From positions 21,321,952 to 21,385,951 of the forward strand of contig NC_081546.1 in the NCBI RefSeq assembly GCF_901000735.1: 64,000 bases of DNA, in the 5' to 3' direction. The notes under the pieces are model-generated. The model saw nothing but the letters and a program-made list of their open reading frames with translations. It ran no database searches and was not told the DNA's origin. A program made the position numbers and the translations under genes. Positions 11,960 through 23,650 of this stretch are shown in pieces (the stretch's first letter is position 1; every line of letters starts with the position of its first letter). This DNA is from Corylus avellana. Taxonomy: Eukaryota > Streptophyta > Magnoliopsida > Fagales > Betulaceae.

Positions 11960-14160
11960 GTAATTGGTTTGTTAGTCGACTTTCTCTCTGACTCCAATAA
12001 ATTTATCTTTATCAATGATGCTAAGCCATAAAAGATACAAGGATCAAGGGGTGTATGTCACACGTAAAATATCATATCCTAAACAGTATATAAATAGGAG
12101 AAAACATAGAAAAGCCTGATAAATTGTGATGCCCCAAAAATTTAAAACCCAATCCCGGTCATTAAGGGTAAACAAATATTTTTCTTAAACATTTTCATAA
12201 AACAACAACTACTTGCAATTGTTGTAATGACCCTTGTTATTTAAGAAAACAAACCAAAAACCTTATTTTTGCCTTTGACCGAATATTCAGTAGGGGCCCA
12301 CCGAACGTTCGATGTTAATCTTAGTGCGAACTTATTAAAGTCCTAGGATAAGATTTTCTATGTGTTGATTTGAAAATAGGAGCCTTGTATGGACCTTAGC
12401 ATTCTCACTAGACCCATGCTCTCTGACCGAACTTTCGGCCTCGAGTCCGAATGTTCGAGGGCTTTTTGACTCTTAAAAGCACCTTTCATTTGTTTTACGA
12501 AACAGTTTTTTTTTTTTTTTTTTTTTTCTTCAAACAGACTTTTTGAGTGTTAAACATACTTTTAGACAACTCAAATACACATCCAAACAATCCCTAAGTC
12601 AGGTAGCAGTTCTGTTGACTATAAAAAGAGATCAATGTCAACAACAATAATATATATAAAATGGAGATTGATGTCAACAACAATAATATATATAAAATGT
12701 CAGGCCTCCGGGACATTTGCACAACAAGCGCGAGGTTTCTTTAAGTGACGTGTATGAATTAAATTGACACTCAAAATAAAGAGAAATTAATTAAGAAAAG
12801 ACGTCTTAATTATCACAGAAAACTTAAAAGGATGTACAATAAATTAACCTTTTTTATTTTTTTTTCTTCTTAAATGCGCTTTTTAAAAATAAAAAACATT
12901 AAGCAAGCATTATCATAACTTATTATATACTAATTATTGCATTTTATATTTAATTGTAAAATATTATTAAATTACTAATTTTGAGCTTAAATGATGTACT
13001 AAGAATTTGCAGTGGTCTAGAAGTCCTCTCTTTTTTCTTCTAGATAACACCAAGAAGCATTTCAAGAGGAGTGAAGATTTAGATCTAGATCTTTTCTCCT
13101 CCCCTTTCACGGTAGTAGTGCTTGGTGTGTTCTCTGCACGCTTTTCCGGTCTCCGTTTCTGGCGGGTTGCTTTAGATCTAGTTTGTAGATCTAGATCTAG
13201 ATCCAGACTTAGTCTCTTCAACCTTAGATCTGATCGTCTTCTTTGGCCAAGGTGTATCTTCTGAAGGGATGTCTACGATGCCGTGATCGTCTGCTGCTGC
13301 TTGTGGAGTTCTTGTTTTTTGTTTTTGTTTTTTTGTTTTTCCTGGTCTTCGGGTTGAGGATGGAGTGGATCGGTGTGGAGGCTTAACTCTCATGACTGAA
13401 TTTTTCGTTTCTAGTTGTTTTTTATTTTTATTTTTGTATTTGGGCTACCCATGTCATAGATCTAGTCTACACAAAACAGATTTGTTCCTTAAATGTAATT
13501 ATACATGGGTTAGCGGAAGCTTGAAGTCATTTTCATGACTTTGTAACCGTCATAGCTTTTGGTTTTAATTTTTCAGAGTTGTATGTTCAGTAATGTAAGA
13601 GCTTTATGCTTGTGAAATTTCATCAATGGAAGCTCCATATTTTTCAAAAAAAAAAAAAATTAACTTTTTTTTTCCTCTCTTCCTCTTCTTAATTATCAAA
13701 GAAGCGTGGTGTCATGCATGGCACATTCAGAGAGGTCCTTAATTAACAAGTTGTTAGAAGAAATAATTACTTCCTAATTGAATTTCATAATGTTACCGCT
13801 GTTGTAAATTAAAATTATATAATTAAGCTTATTATACCTTTGCCCAACAATAATAAATTGAAAAACAAAAAAAAAAAAAATTAATGTAGGTAAAAGGAAA
13901 CAGTTACGGATTAGCAGAAGAGTTTAGATGATTCAGAAATAATCCTTTTATTAGGGGCGGAACCACACATTGAAGTGTGGGGGACATAACTGCAAAATGT
14001 TTAAAATTTAAGGGCAATTTTAAAATTTTGGGGGGGATTTATTATACAAAAAGCGTGAAATTTAGGGATAATTTTGAAATTTTGGGGGAATTAGTCTCCC
14101 AAAAGCCTTACTAGCTAGTTCCACCCATGCTTTTTTGTACATGATTTTTTCGAAGCATTT
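11960..14160. repeat. Tandem unit C, truncated (2201 bp)
   Basis: Third copy, matching the first 2.2 kb of the unit and ending abruptly at 'cgaagcattt' (14160), where unrelated AT-rich DNA begins. The ankyrin exon is therefore missing from this copy. It shares the 'cccggt' and 'ggcctccggg' states with unit A and the 'cacggtagtag' state with unit B, so it is not a simple copy of either. Confidence 0.93.
12997..13659 (+). mobile_element. LINE-like retroposon, copy in unit C
   Basis: Third duplicate of the element at 5880-6540, with the same flanks and the longer A run seen in unit B. Confidence 0.5.
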
Positions 14161-15250
14161 ATGGTATATATATACATGTTCTAAGAGCATCTTTGATTAT
14201 GTAGAATAAACTTCTGAAATGAAATAATTATTCTTATAGAATAGAGTGCCCATTCTACATATAGATCCTTTGCAGAGGATATTAATAATTCAATGACAAA
14301 AATAAATTATGTAAGGATCAAAATGGATGTACCACTTAATTTTGAAACAAGAACACAATGTGGTGGCTCACTTCATAATCAAGCTGAGAAAGATTGACTC
14401 CTAAAATGAAATTATTATCAAGCCACTTGTTTGATTATTTGAGTCCAAACCCACAAGTGGACAATAAAAATAAAAAATTTAAAACAAATATATATCTTAG
14501 TCTGAAAGCTGCTGGTGATTTTGTACATAAACTGCGAAAGACAAACAATTACTTTCATGTGGAATGCAATGTTTAGAATCTTCAAATTTATCCAATTGTA
14601 AACATGGTGTGATGTCCCACAGCTACAATTATTTGGGTAAAATACAAGTCGTCCCCCTCGAAATCTACTTGGAATCACACGTACCTACAACCTCCTCCTT
14701 ACATATAGGTCCAAGTAATTACAAAAAGATAAGATAACCTATTCAAAAATGTTGAAAATAATTTTGGCTGGCGCACAAAATTTTTATTTGAAATAAAATA
14801 ATATAAATCTGAAAATTAACAATAAAATAAATAAATTACAATAGATGAAAAGTGGAGTATGGAAATATCTCGCAATGGTATAGAATCAAGCAAGAGCGTT
14901 GTCCTCAAAGATTGATTCGTGTATCCCGGAATATATAACTTTGTGCAATCACATCTTTTGACACACAACTTCCCAGGATCAGACTATAGTGTCTACCTTC
15001 GTTAAAGATACACTTCAAAGAACGAAGACTAATTATAGAACAACCCTTTGATGATTTTGCCAAATAAAACGAGAAAGTGATAAGTGAAAAACCAAACATC
15101 AATAGTTTTTCTTCTTTCTCAAAAAATATAGAGAACCAAATTTATATAAAAGGTGGTTTTTGATTGTTAAGAAGAATATGCTTTTGTAACCACGTACTAG
15201 TGGGATTTTGTTATATATATATAACTCTTTGCAAACTCAATATATATAAA
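14161..15250. other. AT-rich spacer without a gene
   Basis: DNA right of the truncated array unit. It holds the first member of a dispersed repeat (14354-14630) and otherwise only short meaningless ORFs. Confidence 0.6.
14354..14630 (+). repeat. Dispersed repeat, member 1
   Basis: Matches 18808-19103 in the same orientation over its whole length at high identity, with shared landmarks such as caagctgagaaagat and catggtgtgatgtcccac. Family and function are unknown. Confidence 0.8.
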
Positions 15251-15263
15251 AGTGAATGCTGGT

Positions 15264-15389
15264 CCTCAAGAGGTAAATCAATCAGTTGGGACCACGTTTA
15301 ATGAAGCGGAGGTCACTAGTTCGAATCCCCCTCCCCTCTTGTGCTGACATGCCACAAAAAAAAAAAAAAAAAAAAAAAAAGAAAAAAAA
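15264..15389 (+). mobile_element. tRNA-derived SINE with perfect target-site duplication
   Basis: A short element of about 90 nt plus a long A-rich tail is flanked by agtgaatgctggt at 15251-15263 and 15390-15402, an exact 13-nt duplication. A polymerase III box B lies at about 15318-15329 (agttcgaatcc, consensus GGTTCGANTCC), and a weak box A-like stretch is near 15280. No coding capacity: it depends on LINE enzymes. The intact duplication implies a recent insertion. Confidence 0.88.
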
Positions 15390-15402
15390 AGTGAATGCTG
15401 GT

Positions 15403-15890
15403 AGGTTTTTCCTATAAAACATTGAAGACAATATAATGACCAAACAGTCATAATGTCAAAACCATAAAACATTTGTTAATGATGTTCAAAACAATTTGTT
15501 AAAGGTTAACAGTCAAAAATGGTAAAAATCAATTAAATTCATTTGATTTTTTCTCATAAAACTCTTAAATATGTCTTACATCAAATGGTAAAAGCATTTA
15601 AAGAAGGCCGAAAAGGAAATCATGTTTGAAACACACATATTACAACAATCTCTCACATGTTATAAACATTAAAATAATGCAAGATTTAAAGCATGCATCG
15701 ATGTGGTACCCGAAGGTTTTAATCGCACCTAGGATAAATAAGATATGAACTTAACGAATCGTGGTAGAGTTAGACTCTTTTAACCAAATCCATAAGTTGG
15801 CCAAATTTATCACCCACATAACTTTCTCCAAAAATAAAAAGAATTCAAAAAAAAAGGGGTTGTTCTATAGCGGGTTGGCGCCTTTTACAG
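15403..15890. other. AT-rich DNA without recognisable gene
   Basis: No ORF or structured repeat seen. It may be the LTR side of the decayed copia element to its right. Confidence 0.5.
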
Positions 15891-16158
15891 GCCATCCGCC
15901 TCTAGATTTCATGAGTGCTTTAAAGACTTGCTAAAGTCTCATAGGAAGCAGCACCACCTCCACACTCATATAGGTGGCATGCATCAAGAATGTGTGTAGA
16001 AAACACTCCATCCCAATAAGTAGGGACTATAGATCCATTAAGAGTTTTAAACTCATCTGTACTCACTTTGCATCTTTTGTTGTTATACCATAAAATGGCT
16101 TTCATGAGCGTTCTAGAGACCTACCCAAGTCTCATAGGAGATAACACCCATTACTATC
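15891..16158 (-). mobile_element. 3' noncoding remnant of decayed Copia-C
   Basis: Carries the block shared with the 3' noncoding region of Copia-A (about 238-300): near-complete at 15911-15975, partial at 16099-16150. With the RNase H remnant at 17067-17640 on the same strand it brackets two later insertions. Confidence 0.55.
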
Positions 16159-16688
16159 TGATGTAGATCGCGGGTTCCCTGGAATTGCGATCGATTGCAC
16201 ATGTACCTGCGATCGAGCGCAATTCCAGACATTTGCGCACCAAGTCCCTGGAACTGCGATTGATCGCACTTGTACCTGCAATCGATCGCACACGGAGCAT
16301 TATGTTAATTTTCTGCATTGTTAAATTAGGTTAAGTCGTCTTTATTTCCTTGTTTTAATAGGATTAGGGTTCTGGGAGTCAATATTTCGTTATTTTATTA
16401 GGTTTAGGGTTTTGGGGATATTTATGTCATATTTTATTATATTTAGGGTTTTGGGGCTATAAATATATGCTTATAGCCTCCAGAGAAAACAGTTGTTGTT
16501 GTTTATTATTGATTTTGATTAATGAAAATACTTAGAGTTGAGTTTATTCCTCTGTTCCTATAAACTTTAGAGAGTATCTATTGTTTTTAGAAGAATTCTT
16601 AGGTCTTTCATAGAATCTAGATCTAGAATTGTTTATCCATTCTTTTATTGTTGTTCTTCGGTGCAGCCTCCTAAGTCACGCTGCATCA
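16159..16688 (+). mobile_element. Solo LTR (TGATGTAG...TGCATCA family)
   Basis: Begins TGATGTAG and ends GCTGCATCA. Flanks ctatc (16154-16158) and cgatc (16689-16693) fit a 5-bp target duplication with one mutation, and the paralogous LTR at 16858-17066 still reads ctatc at this point. It contains a TATA region (ggctataaatatatgc) identical to that in the LTRs of the element at 61089-63202. Upstream lie repeated TTTAGGG/telo-box motifs and GATCGATCGCAC repeats. No internal region: formed by LTR-LTR recombination. Confidence 0.85.
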
Positions 16689-16693
16689 CGATC

Positions 16694-17066
16694 TTAGTAA
16701 ATCACCCACTTTATATGGGCTTCTTCTCATCTTTTCAATATGAAACCGGGGTGTTACAAACTCCCTCCTTTACATTCCTGACATCCTCGTCAGGGCCACA
16801 TCATGCGGCGCTCTAGTACCACATGACCTGGCGTTACTAGGTGACTCTGATACCATTTGTAAGGTCGCAGAAAAAAGTGCTAGCCATATCTGCACTATTA
16901 CCCCAAAATGACTAGTCAATTTGAAGCTTCCCTAGAATTATTATAAAAGCTCAATTTCACCTAGTAACTAAGCAATGTGGGACTTAAGAGCCATAACTAT
17001 CTTTATAAACCACTCACTCTATGTGGGCTTCTTCTCATCTTTTCATTATGGGACCAGGGTGTTACA
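16694..17066 (-). mobile_element. TRIM (miniature LTR retrotransposon), one LTR truncated
   Basis: The right copy (16858-17066, 209 bp) runs from TGTAAGG to GTGTTACA. The left copy keeps only its last 65 bp (16694-16758) because the solo LTR interrupts it. Between them are 99 bp with, on the minus strand, a tRNA-Met type primer site (TGGTATCAGAGTC) next to the right LTR and a purine tract (aaaggagggagt) next to the left one. No ORF. This is the standard TRIM layout. Confidence 0.75.
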
Positions 17067-17640
17067 ACATTACATTGGTCTCAATAAGCTGCCTCACAAT
17101 ATTGTGCACTTTCTTATTATAAATTCTTTGCTCGAGCTTTGGCAGCCTAATAATCACAGTAAGCATATAGTTGGAACGGTATTAGCATATAAATTATCAA
17201 TAGGCTCATTGACAATTTATCTTCAGTTCCTGCCGTCTCCAAGGTAACTAACTCTAACGTCATAGTAAACCTTACTATGCAAGTTTGCTTTGACGACTTC
17301 CAAGAGATAGCTCCTCCAGCCAAAGTAAACACATAATAACCATTAGTAGGCTTTGCTCATGTGAATTAAAAATGCAATTAGCATCACAATATCCTTTAAA
17401 TATAGCAGAATAATCACAATATAACAAACCAAAATTAATTGTGCCCTTTAAGAATCTCAACAATTTAGAGATAGCATCACAAATGCTCAATACCATGATT
17501 ATGAGTATATCTACTCAATTTGCTAACAACATATGCAATAGCAGGGCATGTTCAATTTTTCAAAATATCAAGCTACCAATGATTTGTGCATATTTTTTCA
17601 TGCAAAACACCTTGATTACCATGATTTTTAACTAAATATA
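17067..17640 (-). pseudogene. Copia-C RT/RNase H remnant
   Basis: Frame-broken fragments carry the copia RNase H signatures LLRFLKGTINFGLLY and [16 protein letters not shown], and a tail like KVHNIVRQLIETNV that leads straight into the TRIM at 17066. Several stops and frameshifts. The left side continues, after the TRIM and solo LTR, at 15891-16158. Confidence 0.8.
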
Positions 17641-17674
17641 TTTTTAAATCATATGGTGTAGACATATGTGGATA

Positions 17675-18275
17675 CACTACAAAAAATTAAGATTCTGGTG
17701 ACAACCCGTTGTTGACGTGTCAAGCCTGTGTCATTAGCAACATGTGTGGCGAGTCAAAAACGTGGGTGTGACTAATGGGGCCTAGGTAATGTGTGTTTGT
17801 TTAACATGTCACTCTTTGGTGACATATCAAAAATCAACATGTTACTACTAGTTTAGTAACGTGCCAATTTTAACACATCACCCTATAGTGACGTATCAGA
17901 AATCAACACGTTACTATTGTAGTTGTAACATGTTGATTTTGCCACGTCACCATAGGGTGATGTGTCAAAATTGGCATGTTAATAAATTTTTATGACGTGG
18001 AGAGTACGCCACGTTATCAAAATTTATTGACGTGTCAAATTTGGCCAAGTCACAAAACTTTTTTGACGTGGCAAATTTGACACGTTACCACTTTGGTGAT
18101 GTGTCCAAAATTTACAAGTCACTCTTTGGTGACGTGGCATATTTGACACATCACCAAAGTGGTAACGTGTCAAATTTGGCATGTGACCCCTTTGGTGATG
18201 TGTCATCAATAGGACACATTACCAAAGGGTGACGTGGCAATTTTGACACGTCACCAAAGTCTGCCAGAATTTTTT
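17675..18275 (+). mobile_element. CACTA-1: single terminal region of a CACTA element
   Basis: Starts CACTACAAAAAATTAAG, the En/Spm-type terminus, followed by about 550 bp of subterminal repeats in both orientations built on gacgtgtcaa / ggtgacgtgg. These are the kind of sites bound by the TNPA protein in En/Spm. No matching right end with GTAGTG was found before 21753, so the element is truncated. Confidence 0.8.
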
Positions 18276-18807
18276 TTTTTTTCCACTCCCCATATTAATT
18301 TTTCGATTTTTTCAGGGTGTTATACCTGAATTTTGAAGTTGCCGCACGTAATATATGAGTTACACATCTACTACAATTACATTAATTAATATCCATCGAT
18401 CTATCAAAAAAACTATCAATATCCATCAACTATTACAAATAATCCTAAACAAAAAAATATTTGTTAACAAACAATCAAACTGTCTCTATTATCGCAAAAT
18501 ATATCTAACTATACATCAACAAAACATATAAAATATACAACTTCATTTGCGAATACAGCAGCAAAACACTCCAACCAAATCCGAGTCAACACAATGAGAA
18601 CCGCCCGACCTCTCCGCACTAACTGTAAATGATAAAATAAACAATCAATCAACAAACATAATAGAATCTTATCAAGTCTTAAGCGTGAGCAACATCAAAG
18701 TATATGAAAGTCAGCATACTTAACAATATTCAGGTTTAACAAATTGATAAACCGTGCCTAAATTAACAACTTCAACCTATCTCCACTACCAACACACACT
18801 ACATAAC
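18276..18807. other. AT-rich DNA, no gene
   Basis: No terminal repeat, ORF or known motif. Could be inner sequence of CACTA-1 or flank. Confidence 0.5.
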
Positions 18808-18936
18808 CACAATGTGGTTGTTCACTTCATAATCAAGCTGAGAAAGATCGACTCCTAAAATGAAATTATTATCAAGCCACTGGTTTGATTATCTAAGTCC
18901 AAACCCACAAGTGGACCATAAAAATAAAAATTTTAA

Positions 18937-18991
<55 letters not shown>

Positions 18992-19103
18992 TAGTCTGAA
19001 AGCTGTTGGCGAGTTTGTACATAAGTTGCAAAAGATAAACAATTACTTTCATGTGGATTGCAATGTTTAGAATAAACATGGTGTGATGTCCCACAACTAC
19101 AAT
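18808..19103 (+). repeat. Dispersed repeat, member 2, with expanded (AT)n
   Basis: Direct match to 14354-14630. The short 'atatata' of member 1 has grown here into an AT run of over 40 nt (about 18944-18989). Confidence 0.8.
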
Positions 19104-20107
19104 GTAAATTCAATAACGATTGATTTTTTTGATGAAACTGTAACTTTTTATTATTATTATTATTATAGTTATTTTGCATTTGCATAACTATGAAAGAATT
19201 AACAATACTCAAAGGGATGATAGAGATGAAAAAAGATATTGTATATCCATTGGTTTATTCATTAGTGACATTGTCATTAATTCTGCTAGTTGTGACATCT
19301 ACCATTGAAATAGCATTTTTAACAATAAATATTGTTAAAAATTGTTTACGTAACTGAATGAGAGATCAACGAATAAAGGATTGTCTGATTGCGCACATTG
19401 AGAATGATATATTCAATACTATTAAAATGAACAAATTATGTAATGATTTTAAAGTATTAAGGGTAGTCGAGAACAACTGAAAAAATTAATATTAAAAAAA
19501 TATATTATATTTCCTATATATTTCATATACTCTAACATTAGGCGTGACAAAAAAATGTGTAAGTTACATTTATATGTTTTAAACAATAAAACATAATTGT
19601 TTCACTGCCATCAATTGTTTCACCGGCTGGCCACCACTCGCAGACATGTGAGTAGACTAACGCCACTCATGGCCTCTTCCTCTGCCTCCAGTTGCTGTAT
19701 CTGGTCTCTTGCGGTGCGGCTCTGCCTCCCGAAACCTGCCGCCGGCGCGTGGTCATCACGCTCCGGCAAGTGGCTTACACGTGCCGGCAAGCCACTATGT
19801 CCTTTTCACCTTCCTTCGCCATATCATCCGTCAGTGTTACTAGTCTGAGAGCTTACTGTCTTTTTTGTTTTCCCTATAATTTTCCATTCTTTGCTTTTCT
19901 TTTCCAGGCTAGTTGCTTGTTCTGACCTGTTTTATCTCTTTTTTGACAGAGTTCTTCTGTTTTGACCAGTGATGATCTACTTTGGTTTTCTAAGCCGACT
20001 TTTGATGATCATGCAGCAAATCCTATGGGGTTTTTTTCCATTTTTGAAACTTTGCCATTTTTAACGGCCTTTTTAGGTGGTATCAGTTCGTTCGGTTGTT
20101 AACGCAC
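19104..20107. other. Spacer with a GC-rich island
   Basis: 19104-19596 is AT-rich and empty. 19597-20100 is locally GC-rich (cgccggcgcgtgg) and abuts the 3' side of the dead ankyrin exon. Its texture resembles the GC-rich 5' part of the retroposon at 22500-23650, but I see no A tail or target duplication. The ORFs here overlap in several frames and look spurious. Confidence 0.35.
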
Positions 20108-20701
20108 CTTAATTTATTTGAGCATCACAGCTAAATGCAATATAAAGTTACCATCATGGTCTTCGGAGTTGAGAATTTCATCACAATCAGCAGATTCCAC
20201 TAGCAAAGTTAGAGCATCCAGATGATTATATCGAACACACAATTGCAATACACTGCCTTCATTGAGATTAACTCGAATGGACTCTCACCGAGCAATAATT
20301 AACTCTTTTATGATCTCTATTCGTCCTCTCATTGCGGCTAAGTGGAGAGGAATTCTCCCATCTTGATCATGAGCTAAGCAAACATCTGCATTTGCTTGCA
20401 ACAATGCTTGTACAATCTCAGTGTGGCCTTCAGCAGAAGCCAAGTGAAGAGGTGTTGGTCCGAGCGAGTCCACCTCTTCAGCAAGTTTAGGTTTCTTACA
20501 GACAATAACTTTACAAAATTCAAGGTGGGCAAGCAAAGTTGCTATGTGTAAGGGGGTCTCACTTAAAGATGTGAGTGAAACTTTATTAAGGATGAGTGGA
20601 TCCCTTTGGATCAAGGTGTTCAAGGTGCTTACACACCTATTCAGTGAGGCCTCATAGAGTGCAACCATATTCTCCTCTTCATCATGCCTTCTATTCGTCA
20701 T
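20108..20701 (-). pseudogene. Ankyrin-repeat first exon (PGG/ITN1-like family), dead
   Basis: Relative of the array copies, starting MTNRRHDEEENMVALYEA. Ankyrin repeats ETPLHIATLLAHLEF, GPTPLHLASAEGHTEI and GRIPLHLAAMRGRIEI fall at the same spacing. The frame continues to IIAR, where a TGA at 20285-20287 breaks it. The following 50 or so codons stay in frame and still read as ankyrin sequence (VNLNEGSVLQLCVRYNHLDA) until a second stop just before the splice donor at 20107. No PGG exon is found to the left. Confidence 0.85.
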
Positions 20702-21752
20702 AGAGAGTTAACTTACTAGTGAATGTGAATGTGAAAGGTGAAGAACCTCAGCAAGAAAATATAAGCTTACTAGAGCCTCCTGCTTAATTTGCATGTTAAT
20801 TACTATAAAGGGATTGCCTTTTATAGTAAACCTAAATAGAAAATTGGAAAACGAGAAGAAACTTCAACAGAAACTTATAATATTATATGATGGCCAAGTC
20901 ACCGGATGGTGAGTGCACGCAGGGCAGAGTCTTGAAACTTCAACAATATATACATTCTTACGTGTATATATATATAACTAATTAAGAAACAATTACTTAC
21001 TAATTAAAGTTCATACCGCTGTTGAAAATTATATAATTATGCTTGTTCTACCTTTTCTTAACAATAATAAATTAAAAATTGATGTAGTTAAAAGGAAAGA
21101 GTTAGGGATTAGTTAAAGAGTTTAGATGGATTCACAACTAATCCTTACATACATTAACCACATTTATAAAATCGGTGCATCTAACGGTATACATATTTTC
21201 ACATTATTAAAATTTTTTTTTAAAAAAATGTCAATATTGACTTTATATACACCGTTAGATAGAACAACTTTAAATTCTCATTATACAAGATAATGACCTT
21301 CGCATCTTAAAACATGATTCCCAATCAATTGAACTACCGCTTGGGATAGTGGTCAATGTTGTTGGGTGTGAATGAACTATGGATAAAGATCTCCAACAAT
21401 TTCAAAAAAAAAAATTGTAGATTCTCCAATTATAAAAATTTTGGTCATTTCTACCTATCGAAACCCTTTGAAAATGTCACATATAAAAAATGTTACAAGT
21501 TATTGTGATAGTCAAAAAAACATTTTCCTCCCAAAATGCCTTTTTTAATTTTTTTTTTTTTTTTTTAAAAAAAAAAACTTTAGTGGAGACATTTATTATT
21601 AAGAAAACTAAAAAGCAATTTCTTGTTCAAAACTTTTTTGCAACATAGAGAGTAAGAAACCTAATGAAAATATACTCAATTCTCAGCTGTAACATGCCAC
21701 ATTTTTAATATGTGATATTTTCAAAGCGTTTCGATGCTTAAAAATAATATAA
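20702..21752. other. Upstream flank of dead ankyrin exon; AT-rich, no gene
   Basis: Near 20940-21110 it shares short similarity with array-unit DNA around 6640-6830 (aattaagaaacaattactt; ggaaagagttagggattag), consistent with common ancestry of the two ankyrin loci. A weak inverted repeat around 21190-21260 (taacggtatac / tacaccgttag) may be a degraded MITE. Confidence 0.5.
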
Positions 21753-22170
21753 CACTACAAAAAAAAAAGCCATTTTTTGACGTGGCAAACAGCAGTATTT
21801 TTTTGCCACGTCAGTAAATGTTGACGTGCCAAAAGTGGCATGTCAACAAATTTTTTGCTGACGTGCCAAAAGTGGCATGTCAATATTTACTGACATGTTG
21901 AAAACAACACGTCAGTATTTATTGACGTGTCATAATTGACATGTCAGTATTTATTGACGTGTCATAATTGACACGTCAGTAAATTTGAACCTAATTTAAT
22001 TTTACATCATTTTAAAATTAATAACTAATTAATTTATTATTTACTGACGTGTCAATATTTGACACATCAGTAAATTCCTGACATGTCGATATAGCAGGTC
22101 AACAGTTAGTGACGTGTCAAAGTAACACATCACTAACTGTTGGCGTGTCACTTTGACATGTCAGTAACTA
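21753..22170. repeat. CACTA-2 left subterminal repeat array
   Basis: Many direct and inverted copies of tgacgtgtca / tgacgtggca type motifs with an ACGT core, often as back-to-back palindromes. Likely transposase-accessory binding sites; an extra palindrome lies at about 24293-24319. Confidence 0.75.
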
Positions 22171-22413
22171 TAATATATATTTAGATTTTATATATATAAA
22201 TAATATATAATATATATGATCCCAACATTATTCGGTTTAATATTGTAGAATATGATCGATCCCAATTAACATTCAATAAAATTAATTTTTTACAAAACAA
22301 ACACCAATACTTTATTACTTTTCTTTTATAACACCGTAATCTATTTCAACATTCAAAAATAAAAAAAAAATAAAAATTAATTTTCGACTGTTAGCCATGC
22401 TTTAATCGGGATA

Positions 22414-22447
<34 letters not shown>

Positions 22448-22499
22448 CAAAACCATGCAAAAGGATATATATATATAACATTAATTTAACGTGCATGGT

Positions 22500-23650
22500 G
22501 ATCAAATGAATTCATTTGTTTAACTAGCCTAAAAGCCCTAGCCGTCTCTTTTCTCTCTCTAGCCAGCGAAAAGCGAAACCCTTCCGCCACACAGGGGAGG
22601 AGGGTTGGCCGTTTAGCTGCCTCCCTCCTCCCCTCGTCCTCATCGCTCCGGTACTAGTTATTTACCCNNNNNNNNNNNNNNNNNNNNTTTCCCCTCTGTT
22701 TTTCTCCGTTTGTATCCCTTCCCTGTCGCTTTTCTTCCCCTGCCTTCATTTTCTGCAGCGGGCTCCTTGGCCTTGTTTTGGCTCTTTGTGGGTTTGGATT
22801 TTGTCTGTTGTCGCCGCCGACCTGTGTCACTGCTTCGCTACCCGCTATTAGGGTTTTCTTTCATGCGTCCCCACCGCGTTGAGCTCCCACGCCCCTTCCG
22901 CAACGGTTTTCGGCCTACACGGGTCCGGCTCCCTTCCAACTACCATCGTCCCACTTTGTGCTTCTTCTCCTTGTTTTGGTGGTTCCTTGTTTTTTCCCCT
23001 TTTTTTCTTATTTGTGGTTGTTTTCAGGTCCTGCTTTGCCAGTCTTCTCTGCGCCTGTTTTCCGCCCACCGTCCACTGTTGGGCCTTTCGACGCGTCCCC
23101 ACCGCGATGAGATTCCAACGCCCCTTTAGTTTTCGGTTCTTGGCGTGTGCGTGATTGGAGTGTGCTATTTCTTTTCTTGTTTTATTTCCTTGTTATGTTG
23201 CTTTTTAAAGATGTATTTGTGTTTTGGCGTGTGTTTTTTTCCTGTATTGTTTAATTTTCCTGTTTTGTTGGGGTTGTAATAAGGCTCTTTCCTCTCTCAC
23301 TCGATCTATGTCGCCTTCGGGTTAATTAGTTTTGGTCCAAACCTTTGGGTTGTGGATGTGATCATTATCCTGGCCTTCTGGTCGAGGAGGAAGAGTTTCG
23401 ACATGAGAGTCTTTCCGCTCTTAGGGTCGAGGAATAATTGCTATCCATGCATTTGGTTGAGTCTGTCTGTCACAGATCTAATATTAAATCTGATTTTAGT
23501 CATGGGTTAGCGGATTGGTCTCAAATCTTGTACTAAACCTGGTAATCTTGTAGCTTTATGCTATGGTTGCTTCAAAGCTTTGCTCTGTGATGTAAGAGTT
23601 TTATGCTCGTGGTATTATTGAATGAAATGTTATGTTTTTCTCAAAAAAAA
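22500..23650 (+). mobile_element. LINE-derived retroposon with 16-nt target duplication
   Basis: Flanked by atttaac(g/a)tgcatggt at 22484-22499 and 23651-23666 (15 of 16 identical), and ends in an A run. The GC-rich start (aaaagccctagccg) is typical of plant LINE 5' regions. The 3' part (catgggttagcg ... gatgtaagagttttatgctcgtg) is related to the retroposon in the tandem array. There is no reverse transcriptase, so this is a deletion derivative moved in trans. It includes the 20-N gap (22668-22687) and an internal direct repeat (about 22864 and 23092, gcgtccccaccgcg). Confidence 0.78.
22668..22687. other. Assembly gap (20 N)
   Basis: Run of N within the GC-rich 5' part of the retroposon. Confidence 0.99.

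Noticed and set aside
16360..16460. Interstitial telomere or telomeric fusion from TTTAGGG repeats
   Set aside because: Only a few isolated motifs, spaced about 40 bp apart inside an LTR promoter; no tandem telomere array.
18024..18232. ORFs with repeated FGDV/NLTR motifs in the CACTA-1 end
   Set aside because: They are the gacgtg subterminal repeats translated; seen in both strands and frames.
21336..21410. Second SINE from a box A-like string (cttgggatagtggtcaa) and an A run
   Set aside because: No box B and no flanking duplication could be found.
22710..23154. ORFs of 84-139 codons in the GC-rich retroposon
   Set aside because: Several overlap on both strands, they have no recognisable domain, and they lie in the leader part of a LINE-derived element.
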